A stretch of 64,000 nt of DNA from Actinoplanes sp. NBC_00393 (GTDB lineage: Bacteria; Actinomycetota; Actinomycetes; Mycobacteriales; Micromonosporaceae): assembly GCF_036053395.1 (NCBI RefSeq), contig NZ_CP107942.1, positions 2,074,501-2,138,500 on the forward strand, given 5' to 3'. The notes beneath the pieces were generated by a model that did no database searches, was not told where the DNA came from, and saw only the letters and a list, made by a program, of their open reading frames with translations. The position numbers were made by a program, and so were the translations under genes. This document shows positions 26,689 to 35,283 of this stretch, in pieces. The stretch's first letter is position 1. The number at the start of each line of letters is the position of its first letter.

Positions 26689-29482
26689 GACGGGCCCGGA
26701 CGGCGTCCGCGTCCGGGTGCCGGAGGTCGTCGAGGATCTGCACCGCGCGGGTCCAGGCGCGCCGGGCGCCGTCGCGGTCGCCGGCTCCGGCGTGGGCGTC
26801 GCCGAGGGCGGCCAGGGCGTCGCCCTCGTCGTAGCGGTCGCCGAACTCGGCGTACAGCTCGATCGCCTCGCGGTAGCAGGCCGCGGCCCGGTCGTAGCGG
26901 CCCAGCTGGTGGTACGCACGTCCCATGCTGTCCAGGGTGTCGCCCTCGTCGAACCGGTCGCCGATCTCGCGCAGCAGGGACAGGCCGCGGGAGCAGTAGT
27001 CCAGCGCTGCCTCGTGTTCGCCCAGCCGGGAGTGGAACCATCCGATGGCGTTGAGCGCCCGGGCCTCCCCGGTCCGGTGGCCGCCCGCCCGGAAGAGCTC
27101 CAGTGCCGTGTGGACCTCCGGCAGCGCCTCCCGGTAGCGGCCCTGGCAGTCGAGGATCCAGGCGATGGTGCGATGCACGTGCCCCATCCCGGTGTGTTCG
27201 CCGAGGCGTTCATAGCGGGCGAGCGCGGCCAGCAGATGCTGGCACGCTTCTTCGAAGCGGTTCAAACGGATGTACGCGTACGCCAGACACCCCCGGATCA
27301 CCGCCTCGCCGCGCGGATCGCCGAGGCGCATCGTCGCCCGCAGCGCCTCCTCCTGCACCACGGCTGCGTCGTGCCAGTGGCACTCCCGGTCCATGAACTG
27401 GGTCAGCGTCCACGCCAGTTGCCAGGCGTAGGTGTCGAGCCCTTCGCGGACCGCCTGGCGCAGCATGGCCTGCAGCACCGGTTCCTCGGCGCTGAACCAG
27501 GCGAGCGCGGCCTGGTGATGGGCCGGCGACCCGGCCCGGACCCCGGACGCGGCGGGTTCCAGCGTGATCGGGTCGTCGCGGTGGGCGTTGAGCATCCGGT
27601 CGGCGGCGTACGCCGTGTGCAGATAGTGGTCGAGGACCCGACGCAGGGCCGCACGCCGTTCCGAGGGTGACTCCTGTGCTTCGGTGAGCTCGGCCGCGTA
27701 CGCCCGGAGTAGGTCGTGCAGAGCGAACCGGCCGGGCGCCCGTTCGGTGATCAGATGGGCCCGGGCCAGCTCGCCGAGCCGCGCGGTGACCGAGGCGACC
27801 GGCTCCCCGGCCAGCCCGGCCGCGGCCAGCGCCGAGATCTCCGGCCCCGAGTGCAGGCCCAGCAGCCGGAACAGGCGCGCGCCGTCCGGGCTCAGCCGCC
27901 GGTACGAGCAGGCGAACACGGCGCGCACGTCGGTGGCGAGATCACCGGCATCGAAGACGTCGAGCCGGCCGCGCGCCTGGTCCAGTTCCTGCGCCACCGC
28001 CGCCAGCGAGAAGTGCGGATGGGCGGCGGCCCGCGCGGTCACCACCGACAGCGCCAGGGGCAGCCGGGCGCAGCGCGCGATGATCTCATCGGCCCGGTCC
28101 GGCTCGGCCTTCACCCGCGCCGCGCCGATGCGGCGGGTCAGCAGGTGCCGCGCCTCGCCGTCCGACATCAGACCCACCGGCACGGTACGGGCGCCGTCGA
28201 TCGCCACCAGGCTGAGCAGCTGATTTCGGCTGGTGACGACGGTACGACTGTCGTCCGACCCGGGCAGCAGCGGCCGGATCTGGTCGGCGTCGCGCGCGTT
28301 GTCCAGGACGACGAGGACCCGCTTGCCCGCGAGGGTGCTGCGGAACAGCGCCGCCTGCTCGTCCACGTCCGGGCCGAGCCGGTCGGGTGGCACGGCGAAC
28401 GCCTGCAGGAAGCCGCGGACCGCCCGGCCGGGATCGACGGCCGGGCCGGTCGGGTCGAACCCGCGCAGGTTGATGTAGAGCTGGCCGTCGGGGAACTTCT
28501 CGCGTACCCGATGAGCCCAGGTCACCGCCAGGGTGGTCTTGCCGACGCCGGCGGTGCCGGTGATCGCGACGACGGCGGCCGTGCCGTTCAGCAGCGCGTC
28601 GAGGTGTTCCAGCTCGGCTTCGCGCCCGACGAAGTCCGGTGGCGTGTGCGGTAGCTGTGCCGGCACCGGGGCACCGGGCGGCTTGACGCCGGCCGGCGCC
28701 TGCGCGGCTTCCGGCACCAGCTCCGGGTCGCCGGCGAGGATGCGCTGGTGCAGGCGTTGCAGCGGGGGCGCGGGTTCGACGCCGAGTTCCTCGCGCAGGT
28801 CCCGGCGGACCCGTTGGAACACGGTGAGGGCGTCGGCCCGGCGCCCGTCCCGGAAGAGGGCCAGCATGAGCAGCTCGGAGAGCCGTTCGCGCAGCGGATG
28901 ATCGGCGACAAGGCGGCGCAGCTCGTCGATCAGGGCCGGATCTGCGCCGACCTCCAGATCGAACGCGATGCGCTCCTGGACCACCGTGAGCTGCCGGTCG
29001 GCAAGCCGGTCCCGCTCGGCGTCGAGCAGCGGGCCGGACAGGCCGTTGCACAGCGGACCGCGCCACAGCTGCAAGCCGTCGCGCAGCTCCGCCGCCGCCG
29101 TCTTGATGTCACCGGCGTCGCGGGCGGTCTTCGCGCGCTGCACCGCAGATTCGAAGTCGGCGAGGTCCAGGGTGTCGCCGGTGAGAACCAGCCGGTAGCC
29201 GCCGGTCGTCCAGGTCAGCCGGCTGTCGGTGGCGCGTGCGAGCCGCTTCGGCTCCAAGCAGCGGCGCAGCGCCGAGACGTGCCGCTGGATCAGGTTGACG
29301 GCCGAGCCCGGCGGGGCGTCGCCCCACACCGCGTCGATCATCGCGTCCAGTCCGATCGGACGGCCGCCCTGCAGCAGAAGCACGGCCAGCACGACCTGCT
29401 GCTGCAACGGGCCCAGGGCGACCGGCTGCCGATCCCGCCAGACGCAGAGCGGGCCGAGGACGGCGTAGCGCAGCCCGCTCAT
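26657..29482 (-). CDS. AfsR-like SARP regulator: winged helix, BTAD, NB-ARC ATPase, TPR
   Basis: This is a 941-aa multidomain regulator. Residues 1-95 are a winged helix (YAVLGPLCVWRDRQPVALG), 100-250 BTAD (ending LGVEPAPPLQRLHQRIL), and 280-600 NB-ARC STAND ATPase with P-loop GTAGVGKTT (Lys315), RGFDPTG, VLVVLDNARDADQIRPLLPG and CARLPLALSV. From about 640 to 930 it is TPR (RALNAIGWFHSRLGEHEAAL, RYDRAAACYREAIELY). This is the AfsR/SARP large architecture: ligand or protein sensing by TPR releases ATP-dependent DNA binding. It sits next to the CHAT/radical-SAM operon and could be its master regulator. The start codon has only a weak ribosome-binding site. Confidence 0.9.
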   Translation of the reverse strand: MSGLRYAVLGPLCVWRDRQPVALGPLQQQVVLAVLLLQGGRPIGLDAMIDAVWGDAPPGSAVNLIQRHVSALRRCLEPKRLARATDSRLTWTTGGYRLVLTGDTLDLADFESAVQRAKTARDAGDIKTAAAELRDGLQLWRGPLCNGLSGPLLDAERDRLADRQLTVVQERIAFDLEVGADPALIDELRRLVADHPLRERLSELLMLALFRDGRRADALTVFQRVRRDLREELGVEPAPPLQRLHQRILAGDPELVPEAAQAPAGVKPPGAPVPAQLPHTPPDFVGREAELEHLDALLNGTAAVVAITGTAGVGKTTLAVTWAHRVREKFPDGQLYINLRGFDPTGPAVDPGRAVRGFLQAFAVPPDRLGPDVDEQAALFRSTLAGKRVLVVLDNARDADQIRPLLPGSDDSRTVVTSRNQLLSLVAIDGARTVPVGLMSDGEARHLLTRRIGAARVKAEPDRADEIIARCARLPLALSVVTARAAAHPHFSLAAVAQELDQARGRLDVFDAGDLATDVRAVFACSYRRLSPDGARLFRLLGLHSGPEISALAAAGLAGEPVASVTARLGELARAHLITERAPGRFALHDLLRAYAAELTEAQESPSERRAALRRVLDHYLHTAYAADRMLNAHRDDPITLEPAASGVRAGSPAHHQAALAWFSAEEPVLQAMLRQAVREGLDTYAWQLAWTLTQFMDRECHWHDAAVVQEEALRATMRLGDPRGEAVIRGCLAYAYIRLNRFEEACQHLLAALARYERLGEHTGMGHVHRTIAWILDCQGRYREALPEVHTALELFRAGGHRTGEARALNAIGWFHSRLGEHEAALDYCSRGLSLLREIGDRFDEGDTLDSMGRAYHQLGRYDRAAACYREAIELYAEFGDRYDEGDALAALGDAHAGAGDRDGARRAWTRAVQILDDLRHPDADAVRARLTDPGGRSRP

Positions 29483-29595
29483 GTCCCGGCCCGGGGAGTG
29501 CAGCGGTCGCTGTACCGGCCGGTGCAACGCCGAAGGACACGATCGCGTGCATCGATCCGGGACGACGGGCGTTCCGGAGGGAGAGGAGACACATC

Positions 29596-30117
29596 ATGCC
29601 CAGCACTCTGCAGAACCGCGTGGTCGGCGGCCTGGCTCTCGGCACCGCCCTGTTGCCGCTGGTCGGCCGGGCGATGGCCGCGCCGCGCGGATACACCGCC
29701 CCGACCGCTGACAGCAACGCCCGGCTGGCCGAGATGGCCGGTGACGGCGACGGCTGGTACGCCGCCGCGAGTTCGACCCCGCCCGCCACCACCTGCTCGA
29801 TCAACGCCTCCGCGGTGGCGTTCGTGCAGTCGGTGGAGACCGGCGACGGCACGTTCGTGCGCAGCCTGGCGGCACAGATCAACGCCGACATCCACAATCC
29901 GTACGTCTTCGTCGGCGTGACCCTCGGCGTCTCGGTCGACGTGGTCGACAACAACGGGATCACCCTGGTCACGTACTACCACGAGGCGTTCGCCGGGGCG
30001 ATCTTCGACCCGAAGGGCAACAACAAGGCGTACACGTGGATGAACAGCACGCTGATGCCGGAGGCACGGCTCAACCGGATCGACCATCTCCGCATCCGGT
30101 TCTCGAACGTCAGCTGA
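29596..30117 (+). CDS. 173-aa exported protein of unknown family
   Basis: An excellent ribosome-binding site (GGAGGGAGAGGAG) precedes the ATG. The N-terminus (VVGGLALGTALLPLVGRAMAAP) reads as a signal peptide with cleavage near residue 29, although it is not strongly basic. The mature part is strand-rich with SINASAVAFVQSVETGDGTFVRSL, VFVGVTLGVSVDVVDNNGITLVTYYHEAF and a C-terminal RIDHLRIRFSNVS. It is divergent from the AfsR-like gene and convergent with the radical SAM gene. I do not recognise the family. Its place beside the island makes it a candidate component or target. Confidence 0.6.
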   Translation: MPSTLQNRVVGGLALGTALLPLVGRAMAAPRGYTAPTADSNARLAEMAGDGDGWYAAASSTPPATTCSINASAVAFVQSVETGDGTFVRSLAAQINADIHNPYVFVGVTLGVSVDVVDNNGITLVTYYHEAFAGAIFDPKGNNKAYTWMNSTLMPEARLNRIDHLRIRFSNVS

Positions 30118-30125
30118 CCGGTGGC

Positions 30126-30158
30126 GCGGTAGGCGTGGCACGGCGCCGCGCCTACCGC
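30126..30158. terminator. Bidirectional hairpin at the end of the radical SAM gene
   Basis: GCGGTAGGCG (30126-30135) pairs exactly with CGCCTACCGC (30149-30158) around a 13-nt GC-rich loop. It includes the radical SAM stop codon and lies 9 bp past the stop of the convergent 173-aa gene. Confidence 0.7.
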
Positions 30159-32008
30159 CGGCCGACGGCCGGCAGGGCCAGCGCGAGGCCCGCCGATCCG
30201 TCGAGGAACATCAGCCCGAGCCGGTGGAACTCGGCGAACACGTCGCGGACGGCCGACACCGGCATGGTCAGGCCCAGACGGTCACGGACGGCGGCCGGGC
30301 TGATCGGTCGTTCGCTGCACGCCGCGTACACATCAGCTCCCGGCCCTTCGAAGGTGTAGGTGCCCTCGCGGCCCGGCCACCGCCCGTCGTAGATCCGCAG
30401 GTACTGCGGCGCCGACCAGTAGGTCAGCGTCGGCCGGACGTCGCCCTGCCAGGCCTGCTGCCAGGCCGCGACCGCGTCCCGCAATTCGTGGTACGCCGTG
30501 TCGGGCAGCGGGTCCGCCAGCTCGTACTCGAAGAAGTAGGCGACCTGCTCGAGATCGACCCGCTCCGGATAGACGTAGCCGTAGCTCGGCTCGGGCCGGC
30601 GCCACCGCAGCGCCTCGTCCGACTGGTCGAAGAGCGGGCTGAAGCGCTCCAGCCAGATGCGTCCGGCACTCTCCGGCGGTTGCAGATGCACCAGATGGGG
30701 TACGGCCAGCGCCTGCTCGGCATAGTCCTGCGCGGACTCGCCCGGAAAACCCCACAGCACGTTCCACGACACCCGGATCCCGTAGTAGCCCGCCCAGCGC
30801 AACAGGTTGACGTTCTGGGCGGCCGTGCTGCCCTTCGCCATCAGCTTCAGGACCCGGGAGCTCAGCGACTCGAGGCCGGGCTGGATCCGGGTGACACCGG
30901 CGCGGGCCAGCAGACCCAGCTGGGCGCGGGACAGGTTGGCCTTCACCTCGTAGAAGAACTCGTAGCCGAACCCGTGCCCGACGATCTCCGGGAACAGCGT
31001 CGTCAGGTACTGCACATCCATGATGTTGTCGACCGCCGCGAACCGGAAACTGCCGCACCGCCGGGTCTGCACGGCCAGCTCGTCCAGGACCCGGGCCGGT
31101 GACTTGGCGCGGAACTGCATCGTCGCCGCGTTCAGGCCGCAGAACGTGCAGTGGTGTTTCGCGCCCCACCAGCAGCCTCGGGCCGTCTCGATCGGGATCC
31201 AGGTCTGCCGGCGGCCGGCCGCGTCGAGCAGGCCCAGCCGCTCGGCGCGCTCGAAGTACTCGTCGTAGTCGGGCGCCGGCAGCGCATCGAGATCGTCCCC
31301 CGGCGGTGCGGGCGGGGTGGCCAGCACCCGGTCGCCGTCGCGCCGCAGCACCCCCGGAACCGTGGCCGGGTCGTCGCCGGCGACCAGTGCCCGCAGCAAC
31401 CGGGGGAGTGCCTCGTCGGCCTCGCCGCTGACGGCCAGGTCGATGCAGTCGACCGTACGCACGAGTTCGGCGCCCATGCCGCCGTCGAAGTTGGCGCCGC
31501 CGAACACGGTGACCAGGTCCGGGTGCCGTTCCTTGAGCCGCCGGGCCAGCGCGAACGAGGCCGCGTTCTGCTCGAACGTGCAGCTGAAACCGACCACGCG
31601 GACGTCGTGCCACGGGTAGGCGCCGGCCAGTTCGTCGAGGTACGCGGGCACGTCGTCCCGGCGGATCGTCAACAGCCGGTCGCGGATCGCCGGTGGCACC
31701 CCGCCCAGGTACGCCAGGTCGCCGGCGAACTTGTCGACCAGCCCGGAACCCGGGTCGGGTGCGTCGTCGCCGAACGCGTCGGCCGAGAACAGCCACTCGC
31801 CGACCAGCCGGCCGCGGTGCTGCGCCAGCCGGGCGTACTCGCCGGCGCCGATGCGCGCGGCGAAGTCCAGGTTGGCGTGCAGCGACCGGGCCGGGAAGCC
31901 GTGCCCGCGAACGATGGCCGTGAGCAGCCCGGCCTGGATCGACGGCCGGTCGGCGCCCAGGAAGGGCATCGACACGATCACGACGGGCCAGTCGGCGTGC
32001 GGCGCCAT
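30152..32008 (-). CDS. Cobalamin-dependent radical SAM enzyme, RiPP C-methyltransferase type
   Basis: This is a 618-aa protein. An N-terminal B12-binding-like Rossmann region (about 8-215; VVGFSCTFEQNAASFALARRL, TVFGGANFDG) precedes the radical SAM barrel with cysteines C279-x7-C287-x2-C290 in RGCWWGAKHHCTFCGLN. Further landmarks are AVDNIMDVQYL, IQPGLESLSSRVLKLMAKG and WNVLWGFPGE. The C-terminal helical region ends around 618. The CWWGxxHHCxFCGLN signature is that of the radical SAM family annotated as RiPP maturation C-methyltransferase (TIGR03975-type). It would methylate unactivated carbons of a ribosomal peptide. It begins 9 bp after the 78-aa peptide gene, its probable substrate. Confidence 0.88.
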   Translation of the reverse strand: MAPHADWPVVIVSMPFLGADRPSIQAGLLTAIVRGHGFPARSLHANLDFAARIGAGEYARLAQHRGRLVGEWLFSADAFGDDAPDPGSGLVDKFAGDLAYLGGVPPAIRDRLLTIRRDDVPAYLDELAGAYPWHDVRVVGFSCTFEQNAASFALARRLKERHPDLVTVFGGANFDGGMGAELVRTVDCIDLAVSGEADEALPRLLRALVAGDDPATVPGVLRRDGDRVLATPPAPPGDDLDALPAPDYDEYFERAERLGLLDAAGRRQTWIPIETARGCWWGAKHHCTFCGLNAATMQFRAKSPARVLDELAVQTRRCGSFRFAAVDNIMDVQYLTTLFPEIVGHGFGYEFFYEVKANLSRAQLGLLARAGVTRIQPGLESLSSRVLKLMAKGSTAAQNVNLLRWAGYYGIRVSWNVLWGFPGESAQDYAEQALAVPHLVHLQPPESAGRIWLERFSPLFDQSDEALRWRRPEPSYGYVYPERVDLEQVAYFFEYELADPLPDTAYHELRDAVAAWQQAWQGDVRPTLTYWSAPQYLRIYDGRWPGREGTYTFEGPGADVYAACSERPISPAAVRDRLGLTMPVSAVRDVFAEFHRLGLMFLDGSAGLALALPAVGRR

Positions 32009-32017
32009 CGCGGCAGG

Positions 32018-32254
32018 CTAGGTCGCGGCCTTCTTGCTGGGTGTTCCACCGGGCGGGTTGCCGATCCGCCACCCGCCGGGGCTGGTGCCGCCGAAGGTGG
32101 CGATCCGGGTCTCGAAGCCGGAGCCGGACAGCAGCTCTTTGCCGCCGGCTTGGAAGATGCCCCACAGCAGGTTGCGGTCCTTGTCCGACAGCGCCGAGGT
32201 GATGGTCGGCATCTGGTCGGCCAGCTCGTTGATGCGGTCTTCGGGGGTGCTCAT
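32018..32254 (-). CDS. Candidate RiPP precursor peptide (78 aa)
   Basis: The N-terminal part (MSTPEDRINELADQ, then ALSDKDRNLLWGIFQAGGKEL) is predicted amphipathic helix, suitable as a leader. The last ~25 residues are Gly/Pro-rich and low in helix (FGGTSPGGWRIG, NPPGGTPSKKAAT) and look like a core; a Gly-Gly lies at the boundary. The start is fixed by a strong GGAGG 6 nt upstream. The gene has its own possible promoter and is followed after 9 bp by the radical SAM gene. Small size, position and strong translation signal support the precursor role; no family match is known to me. It could instead be an accessory binding protein. Confidence 0.6.
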   Translation of the reverse strand: MSTPEDRINELADQMPTITSALSDKDRNLLWGIFQAGGKELLSGSGFETRIATFGGTSPGGWRIGNPPGGTPSKKAAT

Positions 32255-32292
32255 GCGAACCTCCGGAACTGAGGGTCAGCTACTCGCTACTC

Positions 32293-32322
32293 ACGGTGCT
32301 CGGGGCGGGATCGGTGCGTCAA
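32293..32322 (-). promoter_or_regulatory. Possible internal promoter for the peptide-radical SAM pair
   Basis: On the minus strand: TTGACG (32317-32322), 18-bp spacer, CACCGT (32293-32298), in the 101-bp gap upstream of the peptide. This is the largest gap in the operon, as expected if the peptide needs extra transcription. A short GAGTAGC direct repeat follows. Confidence 0.4.
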
Positions 32323-32355
32323 GGAAACGACGGCAGACCGACAAGTCGCGATGCG

Positions 32356-33600
32356 CTACTCCATCGGGGTGATGCCGTGCTCGGTACGCAGATCGCTCAG
32401 CGACCACTGCCGGAACAGGGCCGGGTTGCTGGTCGCAGTGGCCAGGTCCCGGTAGGTGGCGACCATCTTCTCCGCTGATTCCCTGGCCTCGGCGAACGTG
32501 CTCGTACCGATCATCGTCGTCTCCAGATAGGACCACGTGTCGGCGTCGGGCCGGTTCTGCCAGCCGACCAGGGCATGCCCGGGCACGATCACGATGGCCG
32601 GGTTCATCGAGATGCCCTCCAGCAGGCTGGCGACCAGCACCGTGCCGTCGATGCAGTTGGCCTCGCGGTCCTTCAGGGTCTCGCGCGGAAGCCGTACCCG
32701 TTGCATCGCCGCGCCCTCCTCGGGGCTGAACGACACCACCGAGTTGACGTAGATGATGCCGGTGTTCTTGAGGGCGCCGAAGATCGCTTCGACCTGGGCG
32801 ACCACCTCGTCGTCGCTGCCCAGGTAGCCCACCATGCGCGGGTCGGGAAGCTGCTCCGCCACCACCCGGAGGAACTGCATGAGTGTGGGCGCGTTCGGGG
32901 TCACGAACGCGCCGAAGTACTTCGTGACGTCGCTCCACTTGCCGGTGGCCGGGTCACGGATCGCCAGCGGGGCGGTGGTGCGGGCCAGCAGCGGAAGGGC
33001 GCGGGTGCTGTGCAGCTCGACCTTGCCGTCCAGGTCCTCGATCAGCATGTTGACCGAGGCCGCGGTGAGCTCGGTCAGATCGCGGACCCGGTGGTGGAAC
33101 AGGGTCGGCAGTTGATCCACCGTGGCGGTCTGGTTCGGCTCGATCTCCACGGTGTCGATCGCCCGGCCGGAGTAGCCCTCCACGAACGAGCTGATCCGCA
33201 ACCGCCGGATCGCCTTGCTGGCGTTGCGCACGGTGCAGGTCACCAGCGGGTTCGCGTCGCGGTCGAACAGGTGGTAGATCGAGGTCGGCACCTGTGCCAT
33301 GCGCAGCACCGCCCGGGCGTCCAGGCCGGTGGTCGCCTCCCCGCTCACCTCGTGGACCAGGGCCTCGGTCTGCGCCGCGGCGGTGTCGATGATCCGGCCA
33401 CCGAGCGGCTGGTTCTCCAGCTCGGCCGGATCGTCGTCGGTGGACTGCGACTGGTCCAGCTTGCTGAGGGCGCGCTCCGCGGTTGTCAGCTCGTCGAGCA
33501 GGCTCTGCTCGGATGCCGGATCGTTCTGCTCGAACACCTCCCGGCGCAGGGCGGAGACGCGCAGGCGTAGCCCGTACTCCTTCTGGTAGCTGTTGGTCAT
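32356..33600 (-). CDS. Transglutaminase-like (papain-fold) cysteine protease
   Basis: This is a 414-aa protein whose ATG overlaps the upstream CHAT stop by 4 bp. N-terminal residues 1-75 are charged helix (possible coiled coil), and about 90-200 are strand-rich (TCTVRNASKAIRRLRISSFVEGYS, then EIEPNQTATVDQLPTLF). The C-terminal catalytic region contains Cys316 in REANCIDGTVLVASLLEG, His342 in VPGHALVGW, and an acidic residue in RPDADTWSYLETTMIG, the Cys-His-Asp arrangement of bacterial transglutaminase-like peptidases. It is the third cysteine-protease-type protein in this operon and could cleave or crosslink the peptide or a CHAT partner. Substrate unknown. Confidence 0.75.
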   Translation of the reverse strand: MTNSYQKEYGLRLRVSALRREVFEQNDPASEQSLLDELTTAERALSKLDQSQSTDDDPAELENQPLGGRIIDTAAAQTEALVHEVSGEATTGLDARAVLRMAQVPTSIYHLFDRDANPLVTCTVRNASKAIRRLRISSFVEGYSGRAIDTVEIEPNQTATVDQLPTLFHHRVRDLTELTAASVNMLIEDLDGKVELHSTRALPLLARTTAPLAIRDPATGKWSDVTKYFGAFVTPNAPTLMQFLRVVAEQLPDPRMVGYLGSDDEVVAQVEAIFGALKNTGIIYVNSVVSFSPEEGAAMQRVRLPRETLKDREANCIDGTVLVASLLEGISMNPAIVIVPGHALVGWQNRPDADTWSYLETTMIGTSTFAEARESAEKMVATYRDLATATSNPALFRQWSLSDLRTEHGITPME

Positions 33601-35264
33601 GTCCCACCTCCAGGTTTGTCGGCCAGCGCGGCGGACGGGCTGCCGTACACGGTGTAGGCCAGCCAGGTCGGATCGCCGGCGAGAGCCCGGATCTCCTGAC
33701 GGGCCTCGAAGGTCGCCTGGGCGAGCGCGAGGTTGCGGGTGACGAAGGCGCCGTAGAAGGCCGCCGCGAACTGCTGCGCGGACTTCGAGCGCACCGCCCA
33801 CAGCGAGCCCAGGAAGACCCCGGCGCCCGCCGCCATGAATTGACCGGCCCAGCTCATCGGACGGTTCAGCGCCGGAATCTCACCCGCGCTGCGGCACGCG
33901 TTCAGGAAGACCAGGGGAGTGGCCGCGGTGAGGTACCGCCCGGCCACGGCCTTCGACAGGTCGACCGGGGTGAACGGGCCGTCGTCCAGGGTGATCACCG
34001 AACCGGTGGTCCGGTCGAACTCGTTGTGGCAGGTGAAGTGCAGCACGCTCGGCGGGGTCTCGATCAGCGCCCGCAGGTCGCGCAGGATTTGGATCCGGCC
34101 CAGGTCGGCCACCCCGGCGCCGAGCAACGCACGCACCTCGGCGATCTCACCCGGCGCGGTCGTGGGCGCCCCGCGCGGAGCCACGTAGGCGCTGTTGACC
34201 ACCTTCAGGGTCCGCACCCGGTCCTGCCCGCGGACCCGGCGCAGCACCGGCATCCGGTCGACCAGGAAGCCGCCGGCCCGGTCGGTCTCGCGGACCGGGT
34301 ACATCAGCTCCCACGGCAGGTCGACGTCGCTGTCGATGGTGAGGCAGCCGATCTTTCCCAGCTCCCAGAAGTGCTGCCGGATCTTCGGTGGCAGGGTGTT
34401 CCACAGGTTCGCGCCGAGGTTCTCCAGGCGGCTCAGCTGGTCGGCCGGATCCCGGTGCGGCCCCACGCCGCGGGCCATCTCGTCGAGTTGTGCCACCAGG
34501 GCGGCGACCTCGTCGCGAGGCTCGGCGGCCACCCGTTCCGACGGCTCGACCACCTCGGCGCCGGGGCCGATCAGGCGATAGCTGTACCGATCGTCATCCT
34601 GCCTGGCGATCCGGAGTGTCACCTCGCCGTCCTCCAGCCGCACGTCGGTGAGCGGCTCGTGCACCGAGCTCTCGGCGGTGGCAGCGCCGGCGCCGACTGC
34701 GATCTGCAGCACCATCCCGCCGACATGGGTGCCGCCGCGGTAGACATCGACCTGGACGGTCTGCGGCCCGTCGTGGACGGCGGTGAAACTGAACCGGACC
34801 ATCGCCGAGTCACCGTCGGCGGGAATGTGGACGTCCTGCTCCAGATCCCCCTCCGCGACCAGCCCCGGCGCCCAGACGGCGATCGACACGTCGACGCCGT
34901 CCGGCGGGACGTCGAGGTCCATCGGCGCCGACGTGCCGCTCCCCGGGGCGCGGCGGGCCACGTACACCTGGATCGGAAACCTCGAACCGGCCGCGACCTG
35001 CTCCGGCGCCCGGGCCACCAGGTGCCGCCGCTGGTCCAGGGACCGGTAGCGGCGTTCCGTGTTCAACTGCGCGCGGGACCAGGCGCGTACTTTCGGGTCG
35101 ATCGCGAGGGCCCGCAACAGGGCGTTCCTGGCCGATCCGGGCGGCAGGGCCAGGGCGGCGCCGATCGCGGCTTCGACCCGGGCCGCCTCGGTGGCGTCCG
35201 GCACCATCCGGCTCAGCAGCGCCCGGGCCGCTTCCGCGACGCGGCGGATCTCGGGTTCGTCCAC
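33597..35264 (-). CDS. CHAT-domain (caspase-like) protease with N-terminal beta domain
   Basis: This is a 555-aa protein with a GTG start and GAGGAG 10 nt upstream. Residues 1-75 are helical and about 85-200 a beta-sandwich (HLVARAPEQVAAGSRFPIQVYVARR, MVRFSFTAVHDGPQTVQVDVYR). A helical linker leads to the CHAT domain (about 300-550) with His413 in LHFTCHNEFD and Cys457 in FLNACRSAGE. PWELMYP and PMSWAGQFMAAGAGVFLGSLWAV are typical CHAT landmarks. CHAT proteases are separase/caspase relatives that usually cut a specific partner protein after activation. Overlap with the transglutaminase-like gene indicates coupled expression. Confidence 0.88.
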   Translation of the reverse strand: MDEPEIRRVAEAARALLSRMVPDATEAARVEAAIGAALALPPGSARNALLRALAIDPKVRAWSRAQLNTERRYRSLDQRRHLVARAPEQVAAGSRFPIQVYVARRAPGSGTSAPMDLDVPPDGVDVSIAVWAPGLVAEGDLEQDVHIPADGDSAMVRFSFTAVHDGPQTVQVDVYRGGTHVGGMVLQIAVGAGAATAESSVHEPLTDVRLEDGEVTLRIARQDDDRYSYRLIGPGAEVVEPSERVAAEPRDEVAALVAQLDEMARGVGPHRDPADQLSRLENLGANLWNTLPPKIRQHFWELGKIGCLTIDSDVDLPWELMYPVRETDRAGGFLVDRMPVLRRVRGQDRVRTLKVVNSAYVAPRGAPTTAPGEIAEVRALLGAGVADLGRIQILRDLRALIETPPSVLHFTCHNEFDRTTGSVITLDDGPFTPVDLSKAVAGRYLTAATPLVFLNACRSAGEIPALNRPMSWAGQFMAAGAGVFLGSLWAVRSKSAQQFAAAFYGAFVTRNLALAQATFEARQEIRALAGDPTWLAYTVYGSPSAALADKPGGGT

Positions 35265-35283
35265 GGGTGATCGTCTCCTCGCC

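Noticed and set aside
22386..29482. Interpretation of the TPR/SARP genes as part of an FxSxx-COOH cyclophane RiPP cluster
   Set aside because: No precursor ending in FxSxx, no FxsB-type radical SAM with SPASM pattern and no FxsC TIR protein are visible; the radical SAM enzyme here is the cobalamin type.
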